Below, one piece after another: positions 5,840-7,102 of a stretch of DNA of 7,102 nt; the first letter of the stretch is position 1; every line of letters begins with the position of its first letter. Below the pieces are notes generated by a model, which saw nothing but the letters and a program-made list of their open reading frames with translations, was not told the DNA's origin and ran no database searches. Position numbers and translations under genes: made by a program. Source of the DNA: Fidelibacterota bacterium (lineage in GTDB: Bacteria; Marinisomatota; Marinisomatia; Marinisomatales; UBA8229); NCBI GenBank assembly GCA_002686675.1, contig NYYF01000069.1:1-7102 (forward strand), given 5' to 3'.

Positions 5840-7102
5840 ATGCCAATCAAGAAAGTTGATTCAAACATAGATTTTGTTTCCATGGAGCATAAAATCCTGG
5901 ATTTCTGGGAAAAGAACCAGGTTTTTAATAAAAGGGTGGAAATGAACCAAGGGAAATCCAAGTGGAGTTTTTTGGATGGTCCCATTACAGCAAATAATCC
6001 GATGGGTGTGCACCATGCTTGGGGAAGAACTTTAAAAGACCTTTACCAGCGCTATAAAGCCATGACAGGACATGAGCTTCGTTACCAGAACGGTTTTGAT
6101 TGTCAAGGGCTCTGGGTGGAAATTGAAGTAGAGAAAGAACTGGGTTTTACCACAAAACGGGATGTGGAAAAGTACGGAATTGAAAAATTTGTTAACAAAT
6201 GTAAGGAACGGGTACAAAAATATTCGAAGGTTCAATCTGATCAATCCATCCGTTTGGGCTATTGGATGGATTGGAACAATTCTTACTACACTATGTCCGA
6301 TGAGAATAATTATACCATTTGGGCATTTTTAAAAAAATTATTTGAAGAAAATAAAATTTATATGGGAACGGATGTGGTTCCCTGGTCTGGCCGCTCTGGT
6401 ACTTCATATTCTCAGATGGAAATAATTGAGGGCAGAAGATTGGTGGCTCATGATGCTGTTTTCGTTCGATTTCCTTTAAAAGGGAGGAAGAATAAAAATT
6501 TGCTTATTTGGACGACTACTCCCTGGACACTTACTTCTAATGTGGCAGCAGCGGTAAACAGAGATTTAGACTATTCGATTATTCGTGCTGTGGATGGATC
6601 AGTCTATTATTGTGCTGCGGAAAACCTCGAACATCAGCGTCTTGAAAAACAGTTTAAGGAGAAAAAAGAATGGATTGAGGGTGTACCAAGACTAAAAACC
6701 ATTGCCCAGATTTTTAAAGAACATGGCGGGTTCACAATTGAAGGCTCTGTGAAGGGGGCTGAAATGATAGGTTGGGAGTATGAAGGTCCTTTCGATTCTT
6801 TGGAAGCTCAGTCAATCCCTGGAGGATATCCATTTACAAAACCTGATCTTGAACAGAAAAAAGTTAATGGTGTTACCTGTCATAAAGTGATTGATGGCGG
6901 GAAAGACAATTTTGGAAATGATGTTGTTGTAGCCGGAGAAGGAACAGGAATTGTCCATATTGCCCCCGGGTGTGGTGATATAGATAATCGAATTGGAAAA
7001 GACCAGGGATTAGTTGATATCGCACCTTTAGATGAAGAATCCAAGTTCATTGATGGGTTTGGCTGGTTGACAGGTCTGTGTGCCACCGCCAAGCACACAA
7101 AA
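5840..7102 (+). CDS. ileS: Isoleucyl-tRNA synthetase, N-terminal part (3' end outside window), GxHH-type
   Basis: This cytoplasmic class I enzyme charges tRNA-Ile. The 421 visible codons are about 40% of a typical IleRS and cover the first half of the Rossmann fold and much of the CP1 editing domain. The first signature reads [18 protein letters not shown], with GVHH at 56-59 where most class I enzymes have Hx[19 protein letters not shown] follows. Editing-site residues are in place: WTTTPWT (Thr225-227), Asn234 in LTSNVA, His373 in VHIAPG and Asp382. They align at constant offset with the E. coli Thr241-243, Asn250 and Asp342. KMSKS lies beyond the window. An in-frame stop at 5819-5821 leaves ATG 5840 as the first usable start. 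There is no Shine-Dalgarno motif before it, unlike the protease gene. ValRS and LeuRS are less likely given the editing motifs and the [11 protein letters not shown] block. Confidence 0.92.
   Translation, partial: MPIKKVDSNIDFVSMEHKILDFWEKNQVFNKRVEMNQGKSKWSFLDGPITANNPMGVHHAWGRTLKDLYQRYKAMTGHELRYQNGFDCQGLWVEIEVEKELGFTTKRDVEKYGIEKFVNKCKERVQKYSKVQSDQSIRLGYWMDWNNSYYTMSDENNYTIWAFLKKLFEENKIYMGTDVVPWSGRSGTSYSQMEIIEGRRLVAHDAVFVRFPLKGRKNKNLLIWTTTPWTLTSNVAAAVNRDLDYSIIRAVDGSVYYCAAENLEHQRLEKQFKEKKEWIEGVPRLKTIAQIFKEHGGFTIEGSVKGAEMIGWEYEGPFDSLEAQSIPGGYPFTKPDLEQKKVNGVTCHKVIDGGKDNFGNDVVVAGEGTGIVHIAPGCGDIDNRIGKDQGLVDIAPLDEESKFIDGFGWLTGLCATAKHTK

Noticed and set aside
6880..7098. Minus-strand 72-codon open frame at the window end
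   Set aside because: It is a shadow of the ileS editing domain, where the + frame carries the conserved VHIAPG block.

Overview
The window reads as a chromosomal stretch from a Gram-negative (two-membrane) bacterium. Three of the five genes make periplasmic or outer-membrane products with signal peptides, a fourth is an inner-membrane thiol reductase, and one product ends in what looks like an outer-membrane beta-barrel. The DNA is moderately AT-rich, Shine-Dalgarno (SD) use is patchy, and the metallopeptidase resembles those of the Bacteroidetes/FCB-like lineages. An uncultured FCB-type bacterium such as Marinimicrobia is my guess from protein style, not a demonstrated placement.

Layout: all five genes are on the + strand. 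(1) 1-573 is the 3' end of a dsbD-type gene, with the last membrane helices and the C-terminal thioredoxin domain (WCIPCK). (2) 588-1175 is a TlpA/ResA-type thioredoxin lipoprotein (WCFPCK) that abuts or overlaps dsbD. (3) 1195-4158 is a 987-residue exported M1 (gluzincin) metallopeptidase whose last ~350 residues look like an Omp85/BamA-type barrel. (4) 4238-5632 is a complete HtrA/DegP-type (Do) serine protease with two PDZ domains. (5) 5840-7102 is the N-terminal 421 codons of an isoleucyl-tRNA synthetase, cut by the window end. The only sizeable non-coding stretches are 4159-4237 and 5633-5839. Each holds a weak promoter candidate, and the second also holds a 29-bp imperfect dyad.

Functionally, genes 1-4 are an envelope group. 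DsbD would carry electrons across the inner membrane to the periplasm, where the TlpA-like lipoprotein is a natural acceptor. The M1-barrel protein and HtrA both act on peptides or proteins outside the cytoplasm. The mature M1 protein has a single Cys and HtrA has none, so the thiol relay is unlikely to serve these two neighbours' folding. ileS is a separate housekeeping function.

The two points most worth following are the apparent M1 peptidase/Omp85-barrel fusion, which resembles the domain logic of patatin-barrel (type Vd) proteins, and the swapped class I signature GVHH (GxHH rather than HxGH) in the isoleucyl-tRNA synthetase. Published work associates that swap with mupirocin hyper-resistance in a subset of type 2 IleRS. 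I saw no RNA genes, mobile elements, CRISPR arrays or origins.
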